DNA of 36,407 nucleotides from Synergistaceae bacterium (lineage in GTDB: Bacteria; Synergistota; Synergistia; Synergistales; Synergistaceae): assembly GCA_031289955.1 (NCBI GenBank), contig JAITOL010000018.1, positions 1 to 36,407 of the forward strand. The letters are read 5' to 3'. Numbering within the stretch: position 1 is the stretch's first letter; each line of letters opens with the position of its first letter. Below the pieces are notes generated by a model. The model did not search any database and was not told where the DNA came from. It worked only from the letters and a program-made list of their open reading frames with translations. Positions 1 through 7,991 of the stretch are shown here, one piece after another. Made by a program: the position numbers and the translations under genes.

Positions 1-2765
1 TGGTTTATGAAGTCGACGAGGAGTATGGCGTTATTCACCACGACTCCGACGAGAAGTATTATCCCCATGAAGCTCATGACGCTGATGCGCAGTCCGGCGA
101 GATAGAGCATGCCGAACGAGCCCGCCGTCATGAGGGGCAGAGAGAACATGACCGTGAACGGATGCAGAAACGACTCGAACTGTATCGCCATAACTATATA
201 GACGAGCAGCACGGCAAAAATGAGCGCTATCGTCATGTTGGCGAAGCTCTCGCGCATTCGCTCGGAGTCGCCGGTCGGAACCATGTTGTATGTTCCGTCC
301 TGCGGCGCGTATTTGCGGAATACTTCCTCCATTATGATTATGCCCTCGCTCGGCGGGATGCCCTCCACGTTCGCGCCTATCTGGAGAGAGCGCTGGCGGT
401 TGTAGCGCTTTATTACGTTCGGCGACGGGCCTATGCTCGTGTTGACGAGAGCGTCCGCGCGTATGACGTGTCCGTCCGCGGTCTGAACGAGGGTGTTTCT
501 CACCTTGTCTGGATCGTCGCGCAGGTTCTGTTCGGCTCTCACCCTTATATCGTATCTGTAGCCGCCCTCGTTGAACGTGCCGCTGGTCGTCCCGCCGAAC
601 CATGCGTTGAGCTCGTCAGAGAGGTCTCTCACGTTGACTCCGAGGTCATCCGCCAGGGCGCGGTTGAGTTCGAGGTTTATGCGGGGCTTGTTCATCTGGA
701 GATCCGTCGTGATGTCGACGAGGCCGCGCGGATTTTTGGCGAGGTCGGATTTTATCTGCTCGCCTATCTCCGCGAGAGATTCGCTCGTCGGCCCCTGTAT
801 CATCAGCGTTATGTCCGAGCCTCCCCAACCGCCCATCTTGATGTCGACGTCGCGGAACGACGCGAGCTTGCGGCGGAGCTGTCCCATTATGATGTTCGAT
901 CGCTCGCGCTGATCCCTGGGGATGAGCTCTATCGTGAGAGATCCCTTGTAGATCTCCTGCCCCTGTCCGCTTCCGGCCACTCCGTATGTATAGGCGACCC
1001 TCGGGTCCGCCTCCACTACCTTTATCATCTCGTTCATGACGCTCTCCGTGACTTCGAGCGACGTGTCGGCGGGAAGCTCGATATTGAGCCTGATGTATCC
1101 CTGATCCTCGTTTGGAGTGAACTCAGAGCCGAGCGTCGCCGCGAGCTTTATGCCCCCGGCGAAGAGCAGCACCGCTAACGCTATCACGGAGAAGCGGTGT
1201 TTCACGGCGGACGAGAGCAGGGCCCTGTAGCCGTTTTCGAGCATGATAAACGGCGCTTCCAGGACGCGCTCGATAAATCCGTGTTCGAGGCGCCCCAATA
1301 TGCGCGAGCAGAGAAAGGGCGTCAGTGTCAGCGATAGAAGAAGCGATATGGTTATGGTCATCGCGACCGTTACGCCGAACGCGTTGAAGAACCTCCCCAT
1401 GAGCCCCCCCATGAACGCTATGGGGATGAAGACGGCGAGAGTCGTGGCGGCGCCGGCCACCACAGCGAAACCGACCTCTCCCGCGCCGTCGCTCGCCGCT
1501 CGCATCGGGTTTTTGCCCATCGCCCTGTGACGCGTGATATTTTCCATGACGACGCTTGTGGCGTCGACGACCATGCCGACCGCGAGCGAGATGCCCATCA
1601 TCGATATATTGTTTATAGTTATTCCCATCCAGTAAAGCACCGCGACGCTTCCAAGGAGGCAGACCGGTATCGTTATGACCGCGATTATCGTCGCTTTCAT
1701 GGTGCGGAGGAAGATGAACATTATTATGGACGTGAGGCATATGGAGAGTATGATGTCCCCCCGCACGCCGTTCATGGAGCGCATGATGAAGCGCGCCGAA
1801 TCGGAGATGACGACGAGCTTCGTGCCTCGCGGCGCCATTTTGTTCAGCTCATCGACGCGTTTGCGCACTTCGACGGCCAGAGCCACTTCGTTGGCGCCCT
1901 TCTGTTTGCGCACCTGCACCATGATCGTCGGGCTGTTTTCATAAAGAGACTGACTGCGCTTGTCCTCGAAATCATCCTCGATGCGGGCGACGTCGCGGAG
2001 CCGGATGATGGCGCCGTTCCTGTACGCGACCGGCACGTACGACAGTTCGGCGACGGAGCTGTACTCGCCGTTGAGCCTTATGCCATATTCGCGGGTGCCG
2101 GTTTCGATGCGTCCTGCCGGCAGCTCGACATGCCTTGTGTATATGGCGTTCTTTATGTCTTTTGTCGTGAGGCTGTACGCTTCGAGGCTGTCCGTGTTGA
2201 CCCAGACGCGTATTTCTCGGTCCCTGAAACCGGCGAGTTGTATCCCGCCGACTCCGGCCACGGTCTGAAGGCGTTCCGAGACGACGTTGTCCACGTATCT
2301 CGCCACCGTCTTCATGTCGGTGCGCCCGTCCGTCTCGACGGCGATGTTCATTATAGGCATATTGGACGGGTCGAATTTGTCGACTCGCGGTTCTTCGCAG
2401 TCGTCAGGCAGGCGTCCTTTCGCCATGCTTACCTTGCCGCGCACGTCGGCCGCGGCGAAATCGACGTTCCTGTCGAGGTCGAACTCGGCCACGATGACGG
2501 AACGCCCCTCATAGCTGCTCGACGTGATGCTCTTGATGCCCTCTATCGTGTTTATGCTCGCTTCGAGCACGTCGGTGACGTCATTGTCGATGATGGCGGG
2601 GCTTGCGCCTTCCATGGCAGTCTGCACGACCACTATGGGGAAGTCTATATTTGGCATTCGCTCCACGCCCATCTTCGAGTAGGAATAAAATCCGATGACG
2701 ACCACGGCGATTGTGAGAATGAGGACGGTGACGGGACGGCGCAGGGAAATGTCTATTATTTTCAT
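1..2765 (-). CDS. RND (HAE1-type) multidrug efflux transporter, 3' end cut by window
   Basis: Inner-membrane proton-driven pump subunit of an RND tripartite efflux system. The reading frame is open from an ATG at 2765 to the left edge, giving about 921 residues; family members have about 1,030-1,050, so roughly the last 110-130 residues lie outside. The N-terminus (MKIIDISLRRPVTVLILTIA) is the typical first transmembrane segment, followed by a porter domain, a transmembrane block at about residues 330-530 and a second porter domain. In TM4 the motif is GMVVDATSVVMEN: Asp401 matches the first of the two AcrB proton-relay aspartates and the second is Ala402, as in many HAE1 relatives that have D-N or D-S. 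A purine-rich GGGTGGG lies just upstream of the start. No adaptor or outer-membrane channel gene is visible; they may lie beyond the edge. The substrate cannot be told. Confidence 0.93.
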   Translation of the reverse strand, partial: MKIIDISLRRPVTVLILTIAVVVIGFYSYSKMGVERMPNIDFPIVVVQTAMEGASPAIIDNDVTDVLEASINTIEGIKSITSSSYEGRSVIVAEFDLDRNVDFAAADVRGKVSMAKGRLPDDCEEPRVDKFDPSNMPIMNIAVETDGRTDMKTVARYVDNVVSERLQTVAGVGGIQLAGFRDREIRVWVNTDSLEAYSLTTKDIKNAIYTRHVELPAGRIETGTREYGIRLNGEYSSVAELSYVPVAYRNGAIIRLRDVARIEDDFEDKRSQSLYENSPTIMVQVRKQKGANEVALAVEVRKRVDELNKMAPRGTKLVVISDSARFIMRSMNGVRGDIILSICLTSIIMFIFLRTMKATIIAVITIPVCLLGSVAVLYWMGITINNISMMGISLAVGMVVDATSVVMENITRHRAMGKNPMRAASDGAGEVGFAVVAGAATTLAVFIPIAFMGGLMGRFFNAFGVTVAMTITISLLLSLTLTPFLCSRILGRLEHGFIERVLEAPFIMLENGYRALLSSAVKHRFSVIALAVLLFAGGIKLAATLGSEFTPNEDQGYIRLNIELPADTSLEVTESVMNEMIKVVEADPRVAYTYGVAGSGQGQEIYKGSLTIELIPRDQRERSNIIMGQLRRKLASFRDVDIKMGGWGGSDITLMIQGPTSESLAEIGEQIKSDLAKNPRGLVDITTDLQMNKPRINLELNRALADDLGVNVRDLSDELNAWFGGTTSGTFNEGGYRYDIRVRAEQNLRDDPDKVRNTLVQTADGHVIRADALVNTSIGPSPNVIKRYNRQRSLQIGANVEGIPPSEGIIIMEEVFRKYAPQDGTYNMVPTGDSERMRESFANMTIALIFAVLLVYIVMAIQFESFLHPFTVMFSLPLMTAGSFGMLYLAGLRISVMSFMGIILLVGVVVNNAILLVDFIN

Positions 2766-2892
2766 GAAAGCCCACCCTTAAACGAATTTTATCGAATCTA
2801 GCATCCACTTTACGAAGATTCTACAGGATGCTGAATAATATTCAATATTAATATATTGTCACAATGTAAAGTATGTAGAAATATACAATTAG
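2766..2892. promoter_or_regulatory. AT-rich divergent intergenic region upstream of the RND pump
   Basis: This AT-rich segment separates the leftward pump gene from the rightward flgB region. It contains an AATATT-G-AATATT inverted repeat at about 2835-2852 and TATTAAT-like boxes that could serve a leftward promoter. Such a palindrome next to a pump gene could be a TetR- or MarR-type operator, but no regulator gene is adjacent and no promoter stands out clearly. The location is seen; the role is inference. Confidence 0.3.
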
Positions 2893-3045
2893 ATGCTTCA
2901 AGGACGATTTGCAAATGTAGGCGACGCGATCTCTTTCTTTCATACATCCTCCGGGAAGCTCTATTTCGCGAAGGAGATTTCGCCGATTCTCCTCAAGGTC
3001 GCGCTGTCCGCGCCCGAATATAATTATGACAGGGAGGTGTGGCTA

Positions 3046-3450
3046 ATGCGCGGAGATATGGCATGGGGAGTAATAGAGAAGGATCTCGGAGGCCTGGCGA
3101 AGCGTCTTGAGGCCACGTCTCAGAATATCGCCAATATGAACACGCCCCGCTATGCGCGTCGCGAAGTGTCGTTCGAGGATCAGCTCAAAGAGGTTATCGA
3201 CTCGCCGAACAGACTTCCCCTGACGCGCTCCAACGAAAAGCATTTTTCCAATGTCAGGGCGAGCCTGTCGGAGGTCGCTCCTTCCGAGAGATCCGTGGGT
3301 TATGAAATTTACAGGCTCGACTGGAACAACGTCGATCCCGAGACCGAGACGGCGAGAATGGCCGAAACCCGCATGTCGTATCAGGCTATGACAAGGGTTA
3401 TGACCCGCAAGATAGCGATGTATCGCCGTGCTATAGGAGGCGGCGCGTAA
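3046..3450 (+). CDS. flgB: Flagellar basal-body rod protein FlgB
   Basis: Proximal rod subunit of the flagellar basal body, exported to the periplasm by the flagellar type III apparatus. The 134-residue product matches the usual FlgB size. Near the N-terminus it has the rod-protein signature LEATSQNIANMNTPRYARRE, and near the C-terminus a helix (TETARMAETRMSYQAMTRVM) that forms the coiled coil of rod proteins. The frame is open back to 2893, but GGGAGGTG sits right before the ATG at 3046, and the preceding 51 codons do not resemble FlgB, so the downstream start is chosen. A GCCGATTC box at 2982-2989 resembles a sigma-28 -10 element, but its -35 partner is poor. The stop overlaps the flgC start (TAATG), so the two are translationally coupled. 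Confidence 0.93.
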   Translation: MRGDMAWGVIEKDLGGLAKRLEATSQNIANMNTPRYARREVSFEDQLKEVIDSPNRLPLTRSNEKHFSNVRASLSEVAPSERSVGYEIYRLDWNNVDPETETARMAETRMSYQAMTRVMTRKIAMYRRAIGGGA

Positions 3451-3899
3451 TGAGGATTTTCAAGTCTATAGATATAGCGGGAAGCGGGCTCACCGCCAAC
3501 CGCCTCTGGATGGACACGATCTCCGGGAACCTGGCGAACGTCAACACGACGCGCACTCAGGGCGGAGGCCCTTATATCAGACGCGTGCCGGTGTTTCAGG
3601 AGCGCATGATGGAGGCCGTCGGGGGGCAGGATGACCGCACCTCAAAGGGCTGGTTCGGTTTTCACGCCGCTTCGGGCGTGCGAGTCGCCGACATCGGCAC
3701 CGACGCCACGCCGCCGCGCCTCGCGTATCAGCCCGACCATCCGGACGCGAACGCGGAGGGATATGTGGCGTATCCCAACGTCAACGTCGTGCGGGAGATG
3801 GCGGACATGATGGTGGCAAGCCGCGCTTACGAAGCCAACCTCACCGTGGTCGACACCGCGAAGACGGTCTGGAACAGCTCTTTGGATATTATGCGTTAA
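3450..3899 (+). CDS. flgC: Flagellar basal-body rod protein FlgC
   Basis: Second proximal rod subunit of the flagellum, assembling on FlgB. The 149-residue length is normal. The N-terminal part (FKSIDIAGSGLTANRLWMD, then SGNLANVNTTRT) is the conserved rod/hook D0 motif, and the C-terminal VNVVREMADMMVASRAYEAN is the matching terminal helix. The ATG overlaps the flgB stop codon. A strong terminator follows within 25 bases, so fliE, which commonly follows flgC, is not part of this transcript. The remaining flagellar genes must be elsewhere. Confidence 0.95.
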   Translation: MRIFKSIDIAGSGLTANRLWMDTISGNLANVNTTRTQGGGPYIRRVPVFQERMMEAVGGQDDRTSKGWFGFHAASGVRVADIGTDATPPRLAYQPDHPDANAEGYVAYPNVNVVREMADMMVASRAYEANLTVVDTAKTVWNSSLDIMR

Positions 3900-3921
3900 A
3901 ATAAAAATATCATTCGAATAT

Positions 3922-3968
3922 AACCGGCGGGGCGTTCGGCACTATTCCGGAGCGCCCCGCCGGTTTTA
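3922..3968 (+). terminator. Rho-independent terminator after flgC
   Basis: A 13-bp GC-rich inverted repeat (AACCGGCGGGGCG at 3922-3934 pairing with 3953-3965) with an 18-base loop is followed by a short T run. It closes the flgBC unit. Confidence 0.9.
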
Positions 3969-3992
3969 CGTAATGTTTAAAAATGCGTGATA

Positions 3993-4026
3993 TTGACATT
4001 GCCTCCTATACGTTGATACATAGAAT
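3993..4026 (+). promoter_or_regulatory. Candidate sigma-70 promoter of arcA
   Basis: Two overlapping options are visible. TTGCCT at 3999-4004 is 16 bases from TAGAAT at 4021-4026. TTGACA at 3993-3998 is a consensus -35, but its best -10 (ATACAT at 4016-4021, 17-base spacing) is weak. Either would start arcA mRNA about 35-45 bases before its ribosome binding site. Confidence 0.4.
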
Positions 4027-4065
4027 TACTTATATATTCGGATAAAACTTGGGGAGGTTGTTTGT

Positions 4066-5301
4066 GTGAGCTGTGACGACAGAGGTGTGTATGTTGGCTC
4101 TGAGATAGGCAAACTGTGCCGAGTGTTCCTTCACAGGCCGGGGAGCGAGCTTGAGCGCGTCACCATCGACAATAAGGACGAGCTGTTGATAGACGAGATA
4201 GTGTGGGTCGAGCGGGCCCAGGCGAACCACGACGAGTTCGCCGGGCTTCTGCGCCAACATGGAACGGAAGTCGTCTATTTTCAGGACTGTCTCGCCGATA
4301 TACTGAACGATCCGTCCGTCCGATCCTCTCTTTTGGACGATCTGCTGCTGTTCGAGACGAGGGATCGCACTCTCGCCGACGCCCTAAAGAGGACGGTCAT
4401 GGAGATGACGGCGGAGGAAGCGTCCTCCACTCTGATAGGCGGCATGACCAAAAAAGAGGCCGTGGCCCGCATGGGCGACATCAAAAGCCTCGTCTTCAGG
4501 TCGGCCGGGGACGACGCGTTTTTCTTCTACCCCTTGCCGAATCTCTACTTTCAGCGCGACCCTTATTTCTTCGTGCGCAACGCCGTCGTTCTCTGCGCCA
4601 TGCGATTTCCGGCCCGCAGGAGGGAGCCTCTTTACGCCAGATACATCTTTCAGCATCACCCGCTGTTCAAGGACGTAAAGATACTCTTCGGCGCCGATCC
4701 CGCCGACCGCTATCCGAACATCATAGAGGGAGGGGATTTTCTCGTCTTGAACGAGGAATGCGTGGCCATAGGCGTGTCGCAGCGCAGCACTCCCGGAACG
4801 ATACAGAACGTTGGCTCGCGCCTCGCCTCCGAGGTCGGCATAAGGAGGGTTCTCGCGGTCGACATCCCAAAGGAACGGGCGTATATGCACCTCGATACAG
4901 TCTTCACGATGGTCGACAGGGACGCTTTTACCATATATCCCGGCGTGGCCGGGAAGATGCGCGTGTGGGAGCTCGATTACGAGGAGAACGGGCGGCTCGC
5001 GAATATCACGGAGTCGCGCGACCTCTTCGGCTGCTTGAAAAAAAGTCTGGGAGTGGATAAAATCAGGAGCATAGAAACTGGAGGCGGAGACCTGATCTCG
5101 GCTTCGCGCGACCAGTGGAACGACGGCACGAACACTCTTGCCATCGCGCCCGGGGTGGTCGTCACCTACGAGAGCAACATGGCGTCGAACCGCGCTCTGC
5201 GCGACAACGGCGTCACTGTGTACGAGATAAACGGTTCGGAACTCGGAAAAGGTCGCGGCGGTCCGAGGTGTATGTCAATGCCGCTCAAGCGGGAGGGATA
5301 A
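4066..5301 (+). CDS. arcA: Arginine deiminase
   Basis: Cytosolic enzyme hydrolysing L-arginine to citrulline and ammonia, the first step of the arginine deiminase (ADI) pathway. The product has 411 residues, close to the family norm. Diagnostic motifs are SEIGKLCRVFLHRPG at the N-terminus, PLPNLYFQRDPYFF, EGGDFLVLNEE, MHLDTVF, and the C-terminal GRGGPRCMSMPL carrying the catalytic Cys402. Translation starts at GTG 4066, nine bases after GGAGG. No arcB (ornithine transcarbamylase), arcC (carbamate kinase) or antiporter gene is next to it; instead a PHP-domain gene is translationally coupled downstream. The energy-yielding part of the pathway, if present, is encoded elsewhere. Confidence 0.96.
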   Translation: MSCDDRGVYVGSEIGKLCRVFLHRPGSELERVTIDNKDELLIDEIVWVERAQANHDEFAGLLRQHGTEVVYFQDCLADILNDPSVRSSLLDDLLLFETRDRTLADALKRTVMEMTAEEASSTLIGGMTKKEAVARMGDIKSLVFRSAGDDAFFFYPLPNLYFQRDPYFFVRNAVVLCAMRFPARRREPLYARYIFQHHPLFKDVKILFGADPADRYPNIIEGGDFLVLNEECVAIGVSQRSTPGTIQNVGSRLASEVGIRRVLAVDIPKERAYMHLDTVFTMVDRDAFTIYPGVAGKMRVWELDYEENGRLANITESRDLFGCLKKSLGVDKIRSIETGGGDLISASRDQWNDGTNTLAIAPGVVVTYESNMASNRALRDNGVTVYEINGSELGKGRGGPRCMSMPLKREG

Positions 5302-5304
5302 CCT

Positions 5305-6099
5305 ACGTATTACGATTCTCATGTGCACACCATATACTCTCACGATGGAAGCTCCCCTGTTTTTTCGATATGCGAGGAGGCGGTATCGCGCGGTTTGCGC
5401 GGCGTCGCGTTTACGGATCACTGCGATATTGCCTCGGGACGCGACGTCTGCGCGTCCGTAAAGGATTCGCTCGCGAGTGAAGCTGAACGAGCCCGCGAGA
5501 CATACAAGGGCAGGCTCGAAATATCCATCGGCATAGAGCTCGGCGAACCTCATCACAACCTGTCCTTGGCGCGCGAGCTCGTCTCCGACGACAGGCTGGA
5601 TTTCGTAATAGGCTCGCTGCACTGCGCGCGCGGACAGCAGGATTATTACTATATAGACTATGGCAAAACCGACCTCGACGCGATGATGCTCGGATATTAC
5701 CGCGAGCTGCTGGAACTGGCCGAAAGCGGGTTTTACAGCGTCATAGGGCATATCAACTATCAGATTCGCTACATGCCGGAGTCAGTTAGAAAAAGCATAG
5801 ATCTGACCAGGTATTACGACCTCCTGCGCGAGATACTGAAGGTCGTGGCGTCATCCGGAAAAGGAATCGAGATCAACACGTCCGGCATCTGGCGCGGGAT
5901 AGGTTTCACTCTGCCCTCCTCCGAAGTTGTGTCGATGTTCCGCGAGTGCGGCGGGGAGATCGTGACGACCGGTTCCGACGCTCACAGCGCCGACCATGTT
6001 GGGGACGCTCTCGACGCGGCGCTGAAATGCCTCGGGGACGCGGGTTTCGACAAATTCGCGTTCTTCAGGAACGGCGCGCCGGAATTTCACGCAATATGA
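5305..6099 (+). CDS. PHP-domain phosphatase, HisJ/HisK histidinol-phosphatase family; apparent ACG start
   Basis: Metal-dependent PHP phosphoesterase most similar to histidinol-phosphate phosphatases of the HisJ type. Metal-binding motifs are DSHVHT at the N-terminus, FTDHCD, the GIELGEPHHN glutamate, the H of GSLHC, GHINY, and GSDAHS near the C-terminus. ATG, GTG or TTG starts in frame occur only at GTG 5323 or later, which would delete the first metal-binding Asp and His. The arcA stop is at 5299, and the only well-placed codon is ACG 5305, seven bases after GGGAGGG; starting there gives the expected (M)YYDSHVHT. The product would be 264 residues. No histidine-biosynthesis gene is nearby, so the true substrate is uncertain. 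The gene is coupled to arcA and ends at a large bidirectional terminator. Confidence 0.85.
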   Translation, partial: TYYDSHVHTIYSHDGSSPVFSICEEAVSRGLRGVAFTDHCDIASGRDVCASVKDSLASEAERARETYKGRLEISIGIELGEPHHNLSLARELVSDDRLDFVIGSLHCARGQQDYYYIDYGKTDLDAMMLGYYRELLELAESGFYSVIGHINYQIRYMPESVRKSIDLTRYYDLLREILKVVASSGKGIEINTSGIWRGIGFTLPSSEVVSMFRECGGEIVTTGSDAHSADHVGDALDAALKCLGDAGFDKFAFFRNGAPEFHAI

Positions 6100-6100
6100 C

Positions 6101-6154
6101 GACGATATAAAATAGCGGCGTCCCTGTCCGGGGACGCCGCTATTTTATATCGTC
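6101..6154. terminator. Bidirectional terminator between convergent genes
   Basis: A perfect 24-bp inverted repeat (6101-6124 with 6131-6154) with a six-base loop has a GC-rich top and an AT-rich base (TATTTTATA on either strand). It lies between the stop of the PHP gene and the stop of the opposing propeller gene and can serve both. Confidence 0.9.
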
Positions 6155-6174
6155 CGAGGATTGTCCGCCGGAGG

Positions 6175-7287
6175 TTATCTGATGCAGCGCAGCACTCCGT
6201 CCATCGCCGTCACGAATATCGCGTTCGGCCCCAGCGCGGGGGCGGAGGCGACGGAGCCCGACGTCTCCAGCTGCCATCTCGTTGCGCCGCTGTTGGCGTC
6301 GAGAGCGTAGATGATTCCGCTGTCGTTGCCGAACAACAGCAAATCGTCGCGCAGCGCCGGAGACGACGCTATGCGCGCTCCCGTCTCGGCCTTCCACAGC
6401 ACATTGCCGGAAGCCGCGTCCAGCGCCGTCATCGTTCCGTTTATATTTCCGAAATAAATTTTTCCGTTGATCACCAGAGGAGACGATTCTATCGAGCCTC
6501 CCGAATCATAATTTCTTATTACGGCCTGGTTTTTGATGTCGGCTGTGTAGAGTTTGCCGTCCCAGCTTCCGAAGTGAAGCATCCCGCCCGATACGGCGGG
6601 GCATGCCGTGATCGGGCCGCCGACTATCGCGCGCCACTTCAGCTTGCCCGAATTGGCGTCGATCGCCAGCATCTTGCCGTCGTGGTTGCCGATATACACG
6701 ACCCCGTTCGAGACGGCGGGCGAGCCGTAAACCTCGCGCCCGGCCTTGTAGCTCCATTTGCCCCAGCCCGTCGCGATATCGACGGCGTATACGTTGCCGT
6801 CAACCCCGCCGAAATAGACGCCGCCGTCCGCCACGGCAGGGGAAGACGCCACGCTGTTGTGCGTCGTGAACTGCCACTTGAGCTGTCCGCTGAGCGAGTC
6901 GAGCGCGTATACCTTGCCGTCGTACGAACCGAATATCACCAGATTGCCGGAGACGGCGGGCGACGACGCGACCCAGTTTTCCGTCTGATAGGTCCAGCGT
7001 GTGCGTCCGTCGGACGCGCTTACCGCGTACAGATTTCCGTCATTGGAGCCGAAAAAAACGATCCCGTTCGATACGGCCGGAGACGACTGGATGGCCTGCG
7101 CCGCGTTTATCTGCCACGAGACGTCGCCCTCCATTCTGTACTGCGACTGAGACGGGGGCGCAACGGTTCCCGTGCGCGCCGCGTTGCCGCGGAACATTGG
7201 CCAGCCTTCGCCGCAATAACCCACGCCGCTCGCTATGGACAAAAGCATCAGAGCGGCAAAGCTCAATGTAAACAACTTTTTCATCAT
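6175..7287 (-). CDS. Secreted PQQ-like beta-propeller repeat protein
   Basis: Exported protein built from about eight tandem repeats of ~40 residues, each with the pattern SSPAVSNGxVxFGSxDGxLYAxDxxSGxxxW. This is the PQQ/WD-like propeller fold, related to BamB and quinoprotein dehydrogenase propellers. Residues 1-27 are a signal peptide (MMKKLFTLSF with a hydrophobic core, Cys near YCGEG). Of several in-frame starts, ATG 7287 follows AGAGG by five bases and ATG 7284 is the alternative; the upstream GTG 7293 lies inside the ribosome binding site. No catalytic domain is attached, so a scaffold or BamB-like outer-membrane role is possible but not shown. It is a single-gene unit convergent with the PHP gene. 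Confidence 0.88.
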   Translation of the reverse strand: MMKKLFTLSFAALMLLSIASGVGYCGEGWPMFRGNAARTGTVAPPSQSQYRMEGDVSWQINAAQAIQSSPAVSNGIVFFGSNDGNLYAVSASDGRTRWTYQTENWVASSPAVSGNLVIFGSYDGKVYALDSLSGQLKWQFTTHNSVASSPAVADGGVYFGGVDGNVYAVDIATGWGKWSYKAGREVYGSPAVSNGVVYIGNHDGKMLAIDANSGKLKWRAIVGGPITACPAVSGGMLHFGSWDGKLYTADIKNQAVIRNYDSGGSIESSPLVINGKIYFGNINGTMTALDAASGNVLWKAETGARIASSPALRDDLLLFGNDSGIIYALDANSGATRWQLETSGSVASAPALGPNAIFVTAMDGVLRCIR

Positions 7288-7397
7288 CCGCACCTCTTTT
7301 GGTTTTTTATGTATAATACTCGAATACTTATGGTATCATAATATGCGCTATGTGGCGCGGATTACGTAAAAATACCGCGATAATTAGCGATTTATAT

Positions 7398-7426
7398 TTG
7401 AACGAGTTTACTGAATGTGCGATAAT
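7398..7426 (+). promoter_or_regulatory. Sigma-70 promoter of cheW
   Basis: TTGAAC (7398-7403) is separated by 17 bases from GATAAT (7421-7426). This places the transcription start about 40 bases before the cheW start. Confidence 0.7.
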
Positions 7427-7475
7427 ACTACCGTAATTCCTCAGTAGAGATAATAAGAGGCGGGAGGTAAGGTAT

Positions 7476-7991
7476 ATGTCTGAGGTGTCAGCCGTGATGA
7501 CGAAAAAAAATGTCGATGACGACGGCGCGATGATGGAACGCGAAAGAACTCTGTTGGTGTTCGATCTCGTCGGTGAATACTGCGGGCTCGACGTCAACCT
7601 TGTCAGGGAAATAGTCCATGTCCCGCCGAGGATAACCAGAGTGCCCAACGCCCCTCACTATGTAAGGGGCGTCATAAATCTAAGAGGAACGGTGATCCCT
7701 GTGTTGGACTGCGCTCTCAAGATGGGCGGTTCGCAGACGGGCAGCACCAGCGAATCCCGCATAGTCGTGGCGGAGTTCGAGGGGATACAGTTCGGCGTGC
7801 TCGTGGACGCGGTGCGCGAGGTGCGAAGCGTTCCGGATTCGCTGATAGAGTCGGAGGATTCCTCGAGCGCCGGTTCCATAGGAACGGAATATGTGATCGG
7901 AATAGCGAAGATGGAAGACGGCAGGCTGATAGTCCTGCTCGATCTGGCCGAGCTGTTCGATATAACGCAACTGCTGGAGGAAGAAAATTAA
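7476..7991 (+). CDS. cheW: Chemotaxis coupling protein CheW
   Basis: Cytoplasmic adaptor linking methyl-accepting chemotaxis proteins to the CheA kinase. The 171-residue product is a single CheW domain with typical stretches LLVFDLVGEYCGLDVNLVRE, RVPNAPHYVRGVINLRG (the conserved receptor/CheA-binding part) and VIPVLD. The N-terminal ~25 residues are a variable acidic extension. ATG 7476 follows GGGAGG at suitable distance. It is not grouped with cheA, cheY or cheB but is followed directly by a PHP gene whose ribosome binding site lies in the cheW 3' end. It presumably works with the two chemoreceptors at 29-33 kb. Confidence 0.95.
   Translation: MSEVSAVMTKKNVDDDGAMMERERTLLVFDLVGEYCGLDVNLVREIVHVPPRITRVPNAPHYVRGVINLRGTVIPVLDCALKMGGSQTGSTSESRIVVAEFEGIQFGVLVDAVREVRSVPDSLIESEDSSSAGSIGTEYVIGIAKMEDGRLIVLLDLAELFDITQLLEEEN

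Noticed and set aside
162-2801. Long plus-strand open frames across the first 2.8 kb
   Set aside because: They are mirror frames of the RND transporter on the minus strand, which has strong motif support; the plus-strand translations show no family features.
2893-3045. N-terminal extension of flgB by 51 codons
   Set aside because: FlgB proteins begin near ATG 3046, which has a strong ribosome binding site; the extension has no rod-protein similarity.
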